Shown: positions 21,896 through 32,646, numbered from the stretch's first letter. The stretch is DNA of 64,000 nt from Dama dama (GCF_033118175.1 NC_083694.1:32252108-32316107), one strand, 5' to 3'. Translations and numbers: made by a program. The notes: generated by a model not told the origin, from the sequence alone.

Positions 21896-22880
21896 TAATT
21901 TCATGGAGGAGATAGTATTTGAACTTGAACTTAGAGAAAGTATAGAACTCTGATAGGGAAAGATAGGGAAACACTTCAGCCAGAGGGATTGGCCGGAGCA
22001 AATACACGGCGGCAGACAACGTGAAGGCAGGGCCATGGACTGACGATTATCTTAGTCTGGGACACAGAAGGCATGATAACGTGCAAATGGGGAGACAGAA
22101 ATGGGAGAGCCAGGGTACTGAGGCCATGCATGCATCTGCCCCAGTGAGATCAGGCTGAATTCCAAGAAACCAGGGGTCCTGAGAGAGACAGACGTTTGTT
22201 TGTCTGTCTTGTAAGCATTGTGGAGACAGGGAAATGAGTTCAGAAGATATATAAAAGTGATGCCCAGCAAACAGCACCAGTGCCTGAATGAGGGAAACAG
22301 CAATCTGGAGTAAGAGGGAAGGACAACATGAAAGACACTGCAGAAGCCCACACCGTCTATCTTAGTGACGGGTGGGGTGTCTGCCTGTGTGTGTGCTGGG
22401 GAAAAGGGTGGGACTAGCACTGGATTTTGGTTTTTTATTTATGTTTTATTGTTTTGTTTTGGGCTTTTTTGTTCTGGTTTCTCTCCTTTAGCATTTGTTT
22501 TTTGTTTTTTAATACTTAGAAGTTCATCCTCATTCCTAAAGAAAAGTGATTTAAATCCAAAATTTATTCTGATACTCATCGGCCAGGACAACATTCTGAG
22601 TAAGGGTGCCTGGTAGGTGTGGCCCTTCAACGTGCTCCTTCCTCAGCCCCACGCTCCTCCTCAGCTGTGCTCCTCCTCAGCTGTGCATCCGGTCCAACAG
22701 CATCATCTTCCCTCTGTCTAAGCTGAGATAGGGACTCCCGCCAGCACAGGGTGGGGAGTTGTTCCCAAGCATTCATGAGGGCCGCTGACCACCAAAAGTG
22801 GCAGAACATTTTGTGAAGGACCCAGGTCTGCCATGCCAGGCAATCTTCCAGAAACCATTTATTTGGCCTCTGACACTAAC
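21896..22880. other. intronic DNA, no gene recognised
   Basis: G/A-rich intron sequence. Overlapping antisense open frames at 21813-22420 have no protein similarity that I recognise. A short 17-bp duplication of a GCTCCTCCTCAGCTGT type occurs at about 22653-22686. Confidence 0.45.
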
Positions 22881-22945
22881 CAGAGGAGCCTGGCGGACTA
22901 CAGCCCATGGAGTCACAAAAGAATCAGACACTAAACAACTAAGGA
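22881..22945 (+). mobile_element. Bov-tA SINE 3' fragment
   Basis: Only the BovA tail is present: CAGAGGAGCCTGGCGGACTA through GAATCAGACACTAAACAACT. Confidence 0.8.
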
Positions 22946-23082
22946 CTCATTGCATTGTTTGTGTTCCTTCGTTTGGTGTCTTGCTTATCAGAGTAATGCA
23001 GGAACTACAGAAATGCTCCTTCCAGTCTTGTCCAACGGGAAACCAGTAAGAAAACCAAAGTACATCTTTTCCTTTCTATAAT

Positions 23083-23407
23083 GAAAAAAGTGAAAGGGAA
23101 AGTCACTCAGTCACGTCCGACTCTTTGTGACCCCATGGACTACACAGTCCATGGATTTCTCCAGACCAGAATACTGGAGTAGGTAGCTGTTCCCTTCTCC
23201 AGGGGATCTTCTCAACCCAGGGACCCAACTCAGGTCTCCTGCATTGCAGATGGGTTCTTTACCAGTTGAACCACAAGGGAAACCCAAGAATACTGGAGTG
23301 GGTAGCCTATCCCTTCTCCGGTGAAGCTTCCCGACCCAGGAATTGAACCGGGGTCTCCTACATTGCAGGCAGATTCTTTACCAACTGACCTACCAGGGAA
23401 TCCCTCT
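23083..23407 (-). mobile_element. Bov-tA SINE with a second tRNA-like module
   Basis: Antisense two-module copy, the same layout as 13336-13648. A 10-bp target-site duplication, TTTCTATAAT, lies at 23073-23082 and 23408-23417. Confidence 0.92.
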
Positions 23408-23417
23408 TTTCTATAAT

Positions 23418-24182
23418 AACTTTATCTAAAAAATCATACTTTGGTAAGATGGAAACCACTTTGAGCAACATAAGAAAAATATCTCAAGTATAATTTGCCT
23501 CTTTGCTCATTTTTCTCAAGTCCCTGTCTCTGCTTATGAGCTTGGCATCTTAATAAGTCACTTGGTTTTTCCTCTAGAATTACTGATGATCCTTTCTCCA
23601 CAATCAACCCTCCTCTTCCTCACTTGATGAAAACATAGGAGAAAAGAAAAAATAAAATAAGATTTTTAGACCGTGTGTCTTGAACATCTTTACAGCCATG
23701 TTACCTTTCAAGTGAAATGACTTCTAGCATAAATAACTTGCTGTATGTGTGTGTGTGTGTGTATATACATATATATTATATGTGTGTGTATGTATGTGTA
23801 TATATACACTGCATGGTAATATCTGAGAAAATTAACTATGTATATGATATGAGTGTGTGCCAGAGTCTCATAAGTTTAGAACTGGAGAACTTCCATAAAG
23901 ATAAAACATGTGTGTATTAAAAATGAGAATTCCCTCCCAAAACCAACTTAAAGGACAGATTTGAGACTCATCCCACCACGCTTTGATTTCTACTTGCATC
24001 AACTTTGATAGAACTGCAAATGTGTTTGTCTAATCTCATAAAGAACTGGAACGTAGACTTGCAAAAATTGGCTAAAAGCCAAGATTCATTTTTTACAAAA
24101 ATTTTTAAATAACAACAAAAAAGAGAAAACCCCAGATGGTAAAAACTAATACTCTAAAAGTTTGTTTTTTGTGTCTTCACAG
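23418..24182. other. intron end upstream of the second visible PLD5 exon
   Basis: Contains a TG/TA microsatellite at 23742-23808. The splice acceptor TTTGTGTCTTCACAG ends at 24182. No other feature is seen. Confidence 0.6.
23742..23808 (+). repeat. TG/TA microsatellite
   Basis: Alternating (TG)n and (TA)n runs; likely length-polymorphic. Confidence 0.85.
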
Positions 24183-24319
24183 AATTCTCCCAAACTCTTT
24201 TGCCCTAAAAACAGAAGCTTTGACATAGATGCCATCTACAGTGTGATAGATGATGCCAAGCAGTACGTGTACATCGCAGTCATGGACTACCTGCCTATCT
24301 CCAGCACAAGCACCAAAAG
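24183..24319 (+). CDS. PLD5: PLD5 internal exon (second visible)
   Basis: This 137-bp exon enters in phase 0 and leaves after two bases of an Arg codon. The acceptor is GTCTTCACAG ending at 24182; the donor is GTCAGT at 24320, which keeps the GT but is weaker than consensus. It encodes 45 complete residues, beginning NSPKLFCPKNRSFDIDAIYS. The segment DAIYSVIDDAKQYVYIAVMD is the beta-strand/helix region of the C-terminal PLD-like domain, as in PLD3, where a short peripheral helix and a hydrophobic strand precede the second active-site half. No disruption is seen. The next intron covers 24320-28082. Confidence 0.95.
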
Positions 24320-25793
24320 GTCAGTGCGTGTGTGCTTAGAACCTGGGCTCCAGGGCGAGGCACGAAGCTGAGAACCACAGGAAAACACATCCTGGACACT
24401 GGGATGCTATCAAATCACAGAAGGTTGCACATTCACATCTTCTCAGGGTATACTTGCAGCTCACCCAGAATGCATCTCCTCCCTCAGTCCATTTTAAGGA
24501 CTCAGGGTCTCATCCCATAAATTACTACCTCAATAATTTACATTATAAGCATGACAGCAACTTTAGATTGAAGATTGGGTTGTGATTTGAAATTATTTGG
24601 AAAAGTAAAATAAATTAAAAATTATTAGAAAAAAGTTTTTTTAAGTTATCAGTTAACATGTGCCTGAAGGGCATACCGAAACTAAGTAGGTCTGCCAAGA
24701 TTTTCTTTAAAAGAGGCATCCCTTTGTTGTACTCTTGTTGGTCTTCCTTAAATGCTAACTTTTCATACTATCTTTTTCACTTACAGGAGAAGCAAACTTA
24801 AAATATGTATGTTCTCAGTCAATCCATCCATCTGTAAAAGGAACATAGCATTTTAAAATTTAGAGTACTTTTAATATTCATCACTGTGCAAGTGTGGAAA
24901 TACTTGGAATAAACAGGAGCAGAATTTATGCCCCTAAATCATTGCATGCATAAATGCATGTCTAGGACCCAAGTATTGCCTACTTTTGCTTTCTTGCTGG
25001 GAATGCAGAGTTTGGGTGCTTGTAAATGTTTTGAATAATCCAGTTAACCCAGGAAAAATTTCCAAAGTGCACATTTCTAGGAGTACAACTTGACACCTTT
25101 TAAATTTGGAAAATTACAATTTCAAATTAACTATTTTGCTGAGGTTAAATAATTCCATGTGCCCTATATTGCTTGAATATTGTTCATATTGCCAACCTCA
25201 CATATGCATAATATACAACTTCTTTATGCAAATGACTTTAAAATTGTAAAAGATGTGTTTCTCCCAGAAAGTGATTACCCCTAATGATGGTCAAAAAGTA
25301 TTTTAGGCTGCAAGATACACATTATTAAGACATTTAAAATACTGTGCACCCTTTGAACATTCATGGATTTTTTTTCCACATACTTTCATTTTTTCAATCC
25401 CTCCTTTTCATGTTTTGCCCATTTATTGTTTATTTGATTTTAGATTTGTTTTAGACTTCAGCTTCTCTTTGGGAAGAATTTGAAACAATACATTTTGCCT
25501 GGTTTTCCAATTATTCCAAAGGAGAATAAGGTTAAGTTTATGACTTATTCAATTGGGATAATAATTTCATAGGATTGACATAACCTTCATTTCATGAAGT
25601 TCCTTCAAACAAACAAAATTAAGATCCTTCATAGCCAAGGGAGAAGGCATTAGCATGGATAATCTAAAATATCTTGGAAATATAATGAGGAAAGAGATTG
25701 TGCACCAGCCACAGAGCAATGCAGAGTCAAAGCAGGTGTCTCTCAATTGGAAAGATTTGCATCTTTTTCGCAAATGAAGAAGGCAGAGAACGA
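24320..25793. other. intronic DNA, no feature recognised
   Basis: AT-rich sequence without a recognisable transposon or exon. Confidence 0.45.
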
Positions 25794-25980
25794 AAAAAGT
25801 GAAAGTCAAGCGTTCCTTTCTTTGAGACTCCATAGACAGAGTTGCTTGAATTTTCCAGGCAAGAATACTGGAGTGGGTTGCCATTCCCTCTCAAGGGGAT
25901 CTTCCCTATCCAGGGATCAAACCTAAGTCTCCTGCATTGCAGGCAGAATCTTTACCATCTGAGCCACCAGGGAAGGCTCC
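25794..25980 (-). mobile_element. Bov-tA SINE
   Basis: Antisense copy (AAGTGAAAGTCAAGCG to TGAGCCACCAGGGAAGGC) with a small internal deletion in the BovA part. Confidence 0.85.
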
Positions 25981-26507
25981 AGGGAGAAGTTGAAGCTATT
26001 CTCAGGAAGGAATGACGAATCAAATGCAGCTGCAGAGGGCCAAAAGAACAGCTAAGGGAGAAGGGGGAGGATGCCTTATCCTCTGAATTAGAGGGAAGGA
26101 GATAAGGATGTGTGTGCCATCAGGGTAGAAAGTTGAGGAGAACCATGGTTAAGACCCCCAATTTTGTGAATGAAGGAAAGAACAAGTTTCTCTAGGGTAG
26201 GGTAACAGAATAATTACAAAAGATACAGGAGGTAGAATTAACCCAAAACAAGGATAGAGGTTGACAGATGGTATTGAGAACTCTGAAGGTTGAGATGACT
26301 TTTACCAGTAGTCCTCAGCTTTATGACTATAGAAATACACCAAAGGAATAACGGCACTGATCCAGGATTTAGATTCTGCAAAGAGACAAAGGAAGGGAGA
26401 GGGGCAATATCCTTCAGGTGATCAGAACTGAAACTAGGCTTGTCAGGGAAAGGAGACCAGGAAGAGCTGATGCATCAGGAAAAAGTAGAGGGATCTCAGA
26501 TCTGGGG
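25981..26507. other. intronic DNA, no feature recognised
   Basis: Purine-rich sequence. It could be an unrecognised old repeat, but I cannot name one. Confidence 0.4.
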
Positions 26508-26523
26508 CCCACACAGGTGAAAA

Positions 26524-26732
26524 GTGAACATGTTAGTTTCTCAGTCATGTCTGACTCTTTGTGACCCCATGGACTGTAGCCCACCAGGCTTTTCTGTCCA
26601 TGGGATTTCCCAAGCAAGAATACTGGAGTGGGTTGCCATTTCCTTTTTCCAGGGGCTCTTCCTGACCCAGGGATTGAACCCAGGTTTCCTGCATTGCAGG
26701 CAGATTCTTTAGCATCTAAGCCACCAGAGAAG
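26524..26732 (-). mobile_element. Bov-tA SINE
   Basis: Antisense copy with a 16-bp target-site duplication, CCCACACAGGTGAAAG, at 26508-26523 and 26733-26748. Confidence 0.93.
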
Positions 26733-26748
26733 CCCACACAGGTGAAAG

Positions 26749-27646
26749 GGCAGGTACAAATAAAAGAGTGAAAGAACTTGAAGGACAGGAGGCTGGGGTC
26801 AGATATAAAGAGGAGACCTTTGGAGGTAAAATTATTATGCAACTCACAGGCTAAGGTTTTGAATAATATATTATTAGTCCAAATAATTAATTGGCCTAGA
26901 ATTAGGCAAAGATTTGTATGAATAAACAGAAGGTCTACAAATTACAGGATTAAAGAGAGAGCAATTTGAGATTTGTCTTTAACATGGGAAAGCTTATTGT
27001 TTTTGGTTTTTAACCTGAGAACTACGTTACAGTTCTGAAAGAAACACTGTGTGTGCTGGGGGGAGCAGTGGCTGGCTCCTAAATCAAGTGGACAGGTTGT
27101 GGTGGGAAATACACAGCAGGAATTTAGGAGAAACTGTGGCCTAGGAAAAAGTCCAGATTTAGTTGAAGTAAAAAGTTAAGAATTCAGGGGAAAGGCTCAA
27201 CCTATAGGGGAAACTGTTTGCCTGATGAAGTGTTCCAAGGTCCCAGAGTAGTGGAGGGGCTTGGCAAGGAGAGACGAAGACAGTTTGGACATAAGAGTGT
27301 GGGAAGCTTGGACAACCAGAGCAAGATCTCATTTGGGGGGCACTTATCAAAGAAGAGAGGTTTGAGAAGCATTTGAAGATGACAGAGTGCTCAAGGATCC
27401 TGACTGGAAATCTTTTGGAAAGTTGATTCTTCTTGCAAATTTGAACTGAGGCCCAAGTAAAGTTGGAGGTGTGTGAGGGTAGCATGTGGTAGCAGTCAGA
27501 ATGTCTGTGCCCTCAGCCCACACAACCTGAGGCCCTGATAGGAAACCTCATTTTAGGTAGGATTGTACCTGCCTAAAGCACCATTTCTCAATGTTCTAAG
27601 CCAGGAGGCCAGCATTTTTTCAACATATCCTACAAGGTTATTTATA
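26749..27646. other. intronic DNA, no feature recognised
   Basis: Purine-rich on the + strand; no gene or family recognised. It ends where the tandem splice-acceptor array begins. Confidence 0.4.
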
Positions 27647-28085
27647 TTATAGATTAGAAGCTGATCTAATCTATAATATAAATGATCAAGTAATGATCCA
27701 GTTAATGTCAATGCTCTCTGTAGTCTAGTAAATTTCTTTCCCCAGAGTAACTGATTTTCGTTATCTGTACGGATATTACTTCTACAGTACTTATAGATTA
27801 GAGGCTGATCTAATCTATAATATAAATGATCACATAGTGATCAAGTTAATATCAATGTTCTCTGTAGTCTAATAAATTTCTTTCTCCAAACTAACTAATT
27901 TTCTTTTATTTTATCTTTATGGATATTATTTCTACAGGACTTATAAATTAGAGGCTGATTTAATCTATAATATATATGATCACATAATGATCAAGTTAAT
28001 GTCAGTGTTCTCTGCAGTCTAATAATTTTTTTCCCCCAAACTGACTAATTTTATTTTATCTGTATGGATATTATTGCTACAGGAC
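27647..28085 (+). repeat. tandem triplication of the intron 3' end and splice acceptor
   Basis: Three head-to-tail units: 27647-27790 (144 bp), 27791-27940 (150 bp) and 27941-28085 (145 bp). Each begins TTATAGATTAGA or a variant, contains TCTAATCTATAA, ATGATCA, GTTAAT and TCTAATAA-like blocks, then a branch-point-like CTGAT/CTAAC/CTGAC, and ends GGATATTA followed by a CTACAG acceptor and TAC or GAC. The last unit's AG (28081-28082) is the acceptor of the third visible PLD5 exon, and its final GAC is the first three bases of that exon. The other two AGs (27786-27787 and 27936-27937) are intact copies. Units differ by scattered substitutions and small indels. Confidence 0.95.
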
Positions 28086-28251
28086 TTACTGGCCAGACTT
28101 GGACGGGAAAATCAGAGAAGCATTAGTTCTGCGGAGCGTCAAAGTTCGACTCCTTATAAGCTTCTGGAAGGAAACTGACCCCCTCACATTTAACTTTATT
28201 TCATCTCTTAAAGCTATTTGCACTGAAATAGCTAACTGCAGTTTGAAAGTT
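28083..28251 (+). CDS. PLD5: PLD5 internal exon (third visible)
   Basis: This 169-bp exon supplies the last base of the split Arg codon and then 56 residues, ending in phase 0 before a strong donor, GTAAGT at 28252. The peptide starts TYWPDLDGKIREALVLRSVK and continues through FWKETDPLTFNF to EIANCSLKV. It matches the PLD3/PLD5 C-terminal PLD domain between its first strand and the second HKD-like motif. YWP(D/x)LD is a family signature. The acceptor CTACAG ends at 28082 and is the last of three tandem copies. The pyrimidine tract is weak and AT-rich, with a candidate branch A at 28044 (CTGAC), about 38 nt from the AG. The alternative AGs are discussed with the repeat. Next intron: 28252-32068. 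Confidence 0.95.
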
Positions 28252-28689
28252 GTAAGTATTGTATTGACTGAGCTATTAAAATCTTACTTCCTTTATACAT
28301 CTGTGAAAGCTATAAGCACACATACGCTTCCAATCAGAACTAGGACAACAATCTTTGAGAGTGAAAAATACCTCAAAAAGTAGGTTGAGTAGTTTTCAAG
28401 ATAATCATATCTCCCCCCAAAAAAGGAGACTAGAACCCAAGTTTCCCGGTACCAGCCTAGCCCTCTTTATCCACACTTTCAGTTGCATCCTCTCCATTTT
28501 GCTTGAACTTCCTCCTTCATCTACTATTCTTATTTGTAAGACAGTGAGCAGCAGAGCCTTGAAACATGCACCAGCGCAGACTCCCCCAGCCTGGGATCCT
28601 GTCCTTGTTCCAGGTCCCTCGGGCCACATGCTGACCCATCTCTGCATCCTGTGAGGGAGGCAGGGTTGAGGATTCATACAACTCTAAAT
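28252..28689. other. intronic DNA, no feature recognised
   Basis: Begins with a canonical donor GTAAGT. No transposon recognised. Confidence 0.45.
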
Positions 28690-28890
28690 GTGCTAGCTCT
28701 CTAGCTTATCTTTAACTCTCCTCTGGTCCACACATGTAGCACCCTCATCCTCCCCTCAGGGTCCTTGTACATGCTCTTTCCTCTCCTACAGCACTCTTCT
28801 CCATGCTTTACCTGATTCATGCCCACTAATCCTTTAGATCTCAGCTTTCCCCAACCTCCACTGTAGACATTCAACAAATGTACACTGAGA
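28690..28890 (+). mobile_element. L2 LINE fragment
   Basis: TCAGGGTCCTTGTACATGCTC, TACAGCACTCTTCTCC and TTTAGATCTCAGCTTTCCCC follow the sense-strand order of the L2 3' region. Confidence 0.55.
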
Positions 28891-29057
28891 CCTCTTCTAA
28901 GTGATGAAGTTTTGCACCATGCATGAAGCATTCAGGGACCCAGATGACACAGGTCCACTGTCAACTTGGATACATGGCTCCCAAGATTTCCTTGAGCCTC
29001 AATACCCCAAGGCCAGTCGGAGGAAGAGAAGTATTGGAGGAGTGCACAGGAGGCCCT

Positions 29058-29252
29058 TAAAGGGAAAGTCGCTCAGTCATGTCTGACTCTTTGTGACCGC
29101 ATGGACTATACAGTCCATGGAATTCTCCAGGCCAGAATACTGGAGTGGGTAGCCTTTCCCTTCTCCAGAGGATCTTCCCAACCCAGGGATTGAACCCAGG
29201 TCTCCCACAGTGCAGGCGGTTTCTTTACCAGCTGAGCCACAAGGGCTGCCCT
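29058..29252 (-). mobile_element. Bov-tA SINE
   Basis: Antisense copy from GGGAAAGTCGCTCAGTCATG to CTGAGCCACAAGGGCTGCC. Confidence 0.9.
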
Positions 29253-29261
29253 ATGAATTAG

Positions 29262-29529
29262 ACCTGCTGCTGCTAAGTCATGTCAGTTGTGTCCAACTCT
29301 GTGCGACTCCATAGACGGCAGCCTACCAGGCTCCACCGTTCCTGGGATTCTCCAGGCAAGAACACTGGAGTGGGTTGCCATTTACTTCTCCAGTGCATGA
29401 AAAGTGAAAGTGAAGTCTCTCTGTCGTGTCTGACTCTTCGCGACCCCATGGACTGTAGCCTACCAGGCTCCTCCATCCATGGGATTTCCCAGGCAAGAGT
29501 ACTGGAGTGGGGAGCCATTGCCTTCTCCC
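29262..29529 (-). mobile_element. BOV-A2 dimeric SINE
   Basis: Two BovA modules in tandem, antisense, joined by CCAGTGCATGAAAAGTGAAA, starting CCTGCTGCTGCTAAGTCATG. The 9-bp target-site duplication ATGAATTAG is at 29253-29261 and 29530-29538, the first copy abutting the preceding Bov-tA. Confidence 0.93.
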
Positions 29530-29538
29530 ATGAATTAG

Positions 29539-30915
29539 GCCTAGAGGAGGTGAAATCCCTTTAGCCTTCATTCTCTGAAGGACAAACCGTCTCCATGCTC
29601 AGCAAGGCCCCAGATGTCAAAGCATCAGAATATAGAAAATAAGACAAAGCTAATACAAGCAGAGGCAGAGGAGAGTACCTGGGACCTATGGCACATGATG
29701 CATTTGCTCCTATGTCTTCTCTATACTTCCCCTCAGAACAACTCAGTTGTCTCTACCAACCCCCTTTCCTGGCCCCACAGCACACCTGCCACTGAAGCCC
29801 TGTCAGTTGAAATCTCTGGCATGAAATGTTAAGGGTTCTTATTTAAGATTTACAAGAAATTGCAAGCAAAGTAGAATCCATCATTTTTAACCTCTACAGT
29901 ATTTACTCAGCTTCACCTTTTTGAACACAGATGGCCACATTACTTGAATAAAGCAAACATTAATAGTTCCCTGCTGGACATTTTATAAAACAGAGACTTC
30001 AATCTCTGTATAAGCCAGGCCATGCATGTCTAAGCATCAAGATAAGCCTAGATGAGAAAGAATCTTATGGCCCCAATGCCAAGACCACAGATGGATGAAG
30101 AGCTTTTCTAAGAAAAGTGAAAGTTGCGATCTTGCACATAGCATGTCTTCAGGAGGCTAGGAGCACTGATAAAGCAGATAGCCTGGTAATCCCCAACCTT
30201 AGAGTATGCACCCTCACCCCTGGCTTTGTGAGTTTGTATCCATGAGGTGGCTCGTGGAAAGAGATAGCACTCACCAAGCTTTCCTAGTTAAATGAGGGTT
30301 TTTTAAATAAATTAACAAGTCACTTTTTAAATGTCTTTGCTGTCACCTACAGTATGTTAGATGTCTAAAAATATGTCAGTGAATACAATATGATCTCTGA
30401 TGTCATCTTAGTCCCCCAGATAGATCTGTTTTTCCTCTTTTGGATCATCATCAACTCTCTGGAGGAAATGGGCTCTCAGTGAAGCTGTGATGCCATCACT
30501 GACTTAAATTAGGATGCATAATTTATTCTTTCTCAAATTTGTCTTAATTCTATAGTAATATCTTCCTCAGAAGGAAAGAGCCCATTGTACAGACAGGTAT
30601 TGTGATAGAATATCCAAGCAGAATGACTGCTGGCTTTTAATCAGTTTCGTGTGACCACTCAAGTGTAAAACCATGACATAAGAGCATTCACAGGTTATTA
30701 AGTCTATCTGAAGAGTCCACAAAGGCTATATGTGAACCCATCAAACCTGACACAGATTTTGCAGAAGGTGGGAACTGAGGAAATAAGGTGATCCAGGCTA
30801 CATTGCCTGTAATCATGGTAACATGGCAGTAGGAGAACCTTCTTCTGGAATGTGCAGTAGAAAATTCTTAGGTGGTAGATTTAGGCCTGTGTACCATTGA
30901 TCTCAAGGGTTCTAC
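29539..30915. other. intronic DNA, no feature recognised
   Basis: No gene or repeat recognised. An A18 run lies just downstream at 30917-30934. Confidence 0.45.
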
Positions 30916-30916
30916 C

Positions 30917-31000
30917 AAAAAAAAAAAAAAAAAATAGATTAGAATTTTCAGGGCTGGAAGGGACCTTAGAGATTACTTAGTTTATCACTCCTTTCTCAAC
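30917..31000 (-). mobile_element. A18 run followed by MIR-like fragment
   Basis: A homopolymer A run is followed by AGAATTTTCAGGGCTGGAAG and GACCTTAGAGATTACTTAG, resembling a MIR-class core, antisense. Confidence 0.45.
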
Positions 31001-31002
31001 CT

Positions 31003-31101
31003 GTGCGTATGTGTGCATGCTCAGTCATGTCCAACTCTTTGTGACCCCCATGGATTATGGCCCACCAGGGTCCTCTGTCCATGGGATTTTCCAGGCAAGA
31101 A
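31003..31101 (-). mobile_element. Bov-tA SINE 3' fragment
   Basis: Only the BovA half is present, antisense: GCATGCTCAGTCATGTCCAAC to GATTTTCCAGGCAAGAA. Confidence 0.85.
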
Positions 31102-32068
31102 ATGGGAAAAACCAACTCTCATTATTTCTGCAAACCAAATTTGAACGCTTACAGTTTTGAAACTATAATGATATCTCCATTTTTAGATATCATCTCATTT
31201 TTCCTCTCTGCCTCTTCTCTCCTTCAAACGCACATGATTCTACAACTGTAAGACATTCTGGAAAGATGCCATGCAGTTTTGAAAATGTTCAACGTTTTTC
31301 AATGTGAAGGAGACCTGAGGTCCTAACCTTAATTGTGTCTTCTGCGAACTCAGTCACAGTTTAAGCCTCATCTGAGCACTTGCCCATTTTAGCAGATTCC
31401 TGAAGCCACTCCTGATGTCACTCACCTCTCTTAGCACCCCCATCCCATTCAAGCTGAACTAGAGTGCTGCTTTTGGATCACACTAGAATTGAAATTCAGG
31501 ACTCATGGTTTGAAGTTGTGATTTTTTTTTTTTTTGAGTTGCTTATTAAAAGAGCTTGTAGACATAGGTGTTTAGATGGAAACTATTTGTTCTTTTGGCA
31601 AAACCTTTTTTTGACCTTTGGAAATCCCCAGTCAATTCAGCTAGTCATTGACATGGGCCTGCTGCTTCTTATAATATATGCAGCATGTAGGAAATCAGTT
31701 CATTGGCATGCTTGACAGAAAGCACCCTGAGGCATAGTTAAAATGCCAGTGCACCCTGATGAATAAGATGATAAGAATTAAACAACTTCTGGCCTTCACC
31801 CTGTTAAAAGAATGAATTTTATGTTCATTTTATAGCTTAAAAGTGTTAATTATAGACCTGAATGAGCATGTTCACTTTTTCTCTTGCTGCCTATATGGAT
31901 TTGAGACCAAAAATAGCTTCAGCTATATGAAGTAACAAGATTGCGGTCTTAATAACTCAATATGAGGTCTATTGCTGTTTCTTGGATAAGAAACCTTTTA
32001 GTGTTTGAACAAAACCAAAAATGTTCTCTATATTCACCTGGTTTATTTATTTATTTATTGTCTTACAG
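31102..32068. other. intron end upstream of the fourth visible PLD5 exon
   Basis: A T-run occurs at about 31519-31535. A TTTATTTATTTATTG tract and TCTTACAG acceptor close the intron at 32068. No transposon recognised. Confidence 0.5.
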
Positions 32069-32183
32069 AAATTCTTTGATCTGGAAAGAGAGAATGCTTG
32101 CATTACAAAAGAACAAAGGAATCACACCTTCCCTAGATTAAACCGCAACAAGTATATGGTGACGGATGGCGCAGCTTATATTG
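32069..32183 (+). CDS. PLD5: PLD5 internal exon with degenerate second HKD motif
   Basis: This 115-bp exon runs from phase 0 to one base past a codon. The acceptor is TCTTACAG; the donor is GTAGGT at 32184. It starts KFFDLERENACITKEQRNHT and ends KYMVTDGAAYI. It carries the second HxK(x)4D-type motif of the PLD superfamily. In active enzymes this reads H-x-K-x4-D/E; here codons at 32144-32152 give Arg-Asn-Lys (CGC AAC AAG), so the nucleophilic/acid His is replaced by Arg while the Lys and downstream Thr-Asp remain. This agrees with the annotated family description of PLD5 as a catalytically inactive member. The potential N-glycosylation sequon NHT precedes it. Next intron: 32184-39495. Confidence 0.95.
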
Positions 32184-32441
32184 GTAGGTGTCAGGGCTGT
32201 GAGGTTCCTCAGCGGATCATGCAGGTTAGTGGTAACCCAGCTGCACTCTGCTGTACCCCATGGCGAGGAAGCCCCTGCCAGTGAATGGGGGGCCCCAAGG
32301 TCAGGAAACAGGAGAGGGAGGGCAAAGAGCTCTTCAACCAAACATCTTATCTATGGCTTGGTTCATAGGCCAGGACACCATACAGGATGTCTTCTCATAA
32401 GTGTTTTGCATAAATTCCATGGTCTATTTGTCTTATTTTGT
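32184..32441. other. intron start, no further feature
   Basis: Follows the donor GTAGGT. The open frame that spans it runs from exon sequence into a SINE and is not coding. Confidence 0.5.
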
Positions 32442-32646
32442 GCTTCGTCACTCAGCTGTGTCCAGCTCATTGTGACTCCATGGACTGTAGTCCACCAGGC
32501 TCCTCTGTCCATGGGATTCTCCAGGCAAGAATACTGGAGTGGGTTGCCATGCCCTTCTCCAGGGGATCTTCCCCACCCAGAAAATAAGCTGGGATCTCCT
32601 GTATTGCAGGCAGATTATTTACCAGCTGAACTACCAGGGAAGCCCT
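32442..32646 (-). mobile_element. Bov-tA SINE
   Basis: Antisense copy: TCGTCACTCAGCTGTGTCC to GAACTACCAGGGAAGCCC. Confidence 0.92.

Noticed and set aside
21813..22420. Overlapping antisense frames of up to 122 codons
   Set aside because: Several overlapping frames in the same stretch, partly running into the CHR-2 tail, with no consistent protein-like features.
27938..28082. The possibility that 27938, not 28083, starts the exon
   Set aside because: Starting at 27938 reads into TAA at 28020-28022, whereas 28083 keeps the known PLD5 protein continuous. It remains possible as a minor isoform and is reported as a finding.
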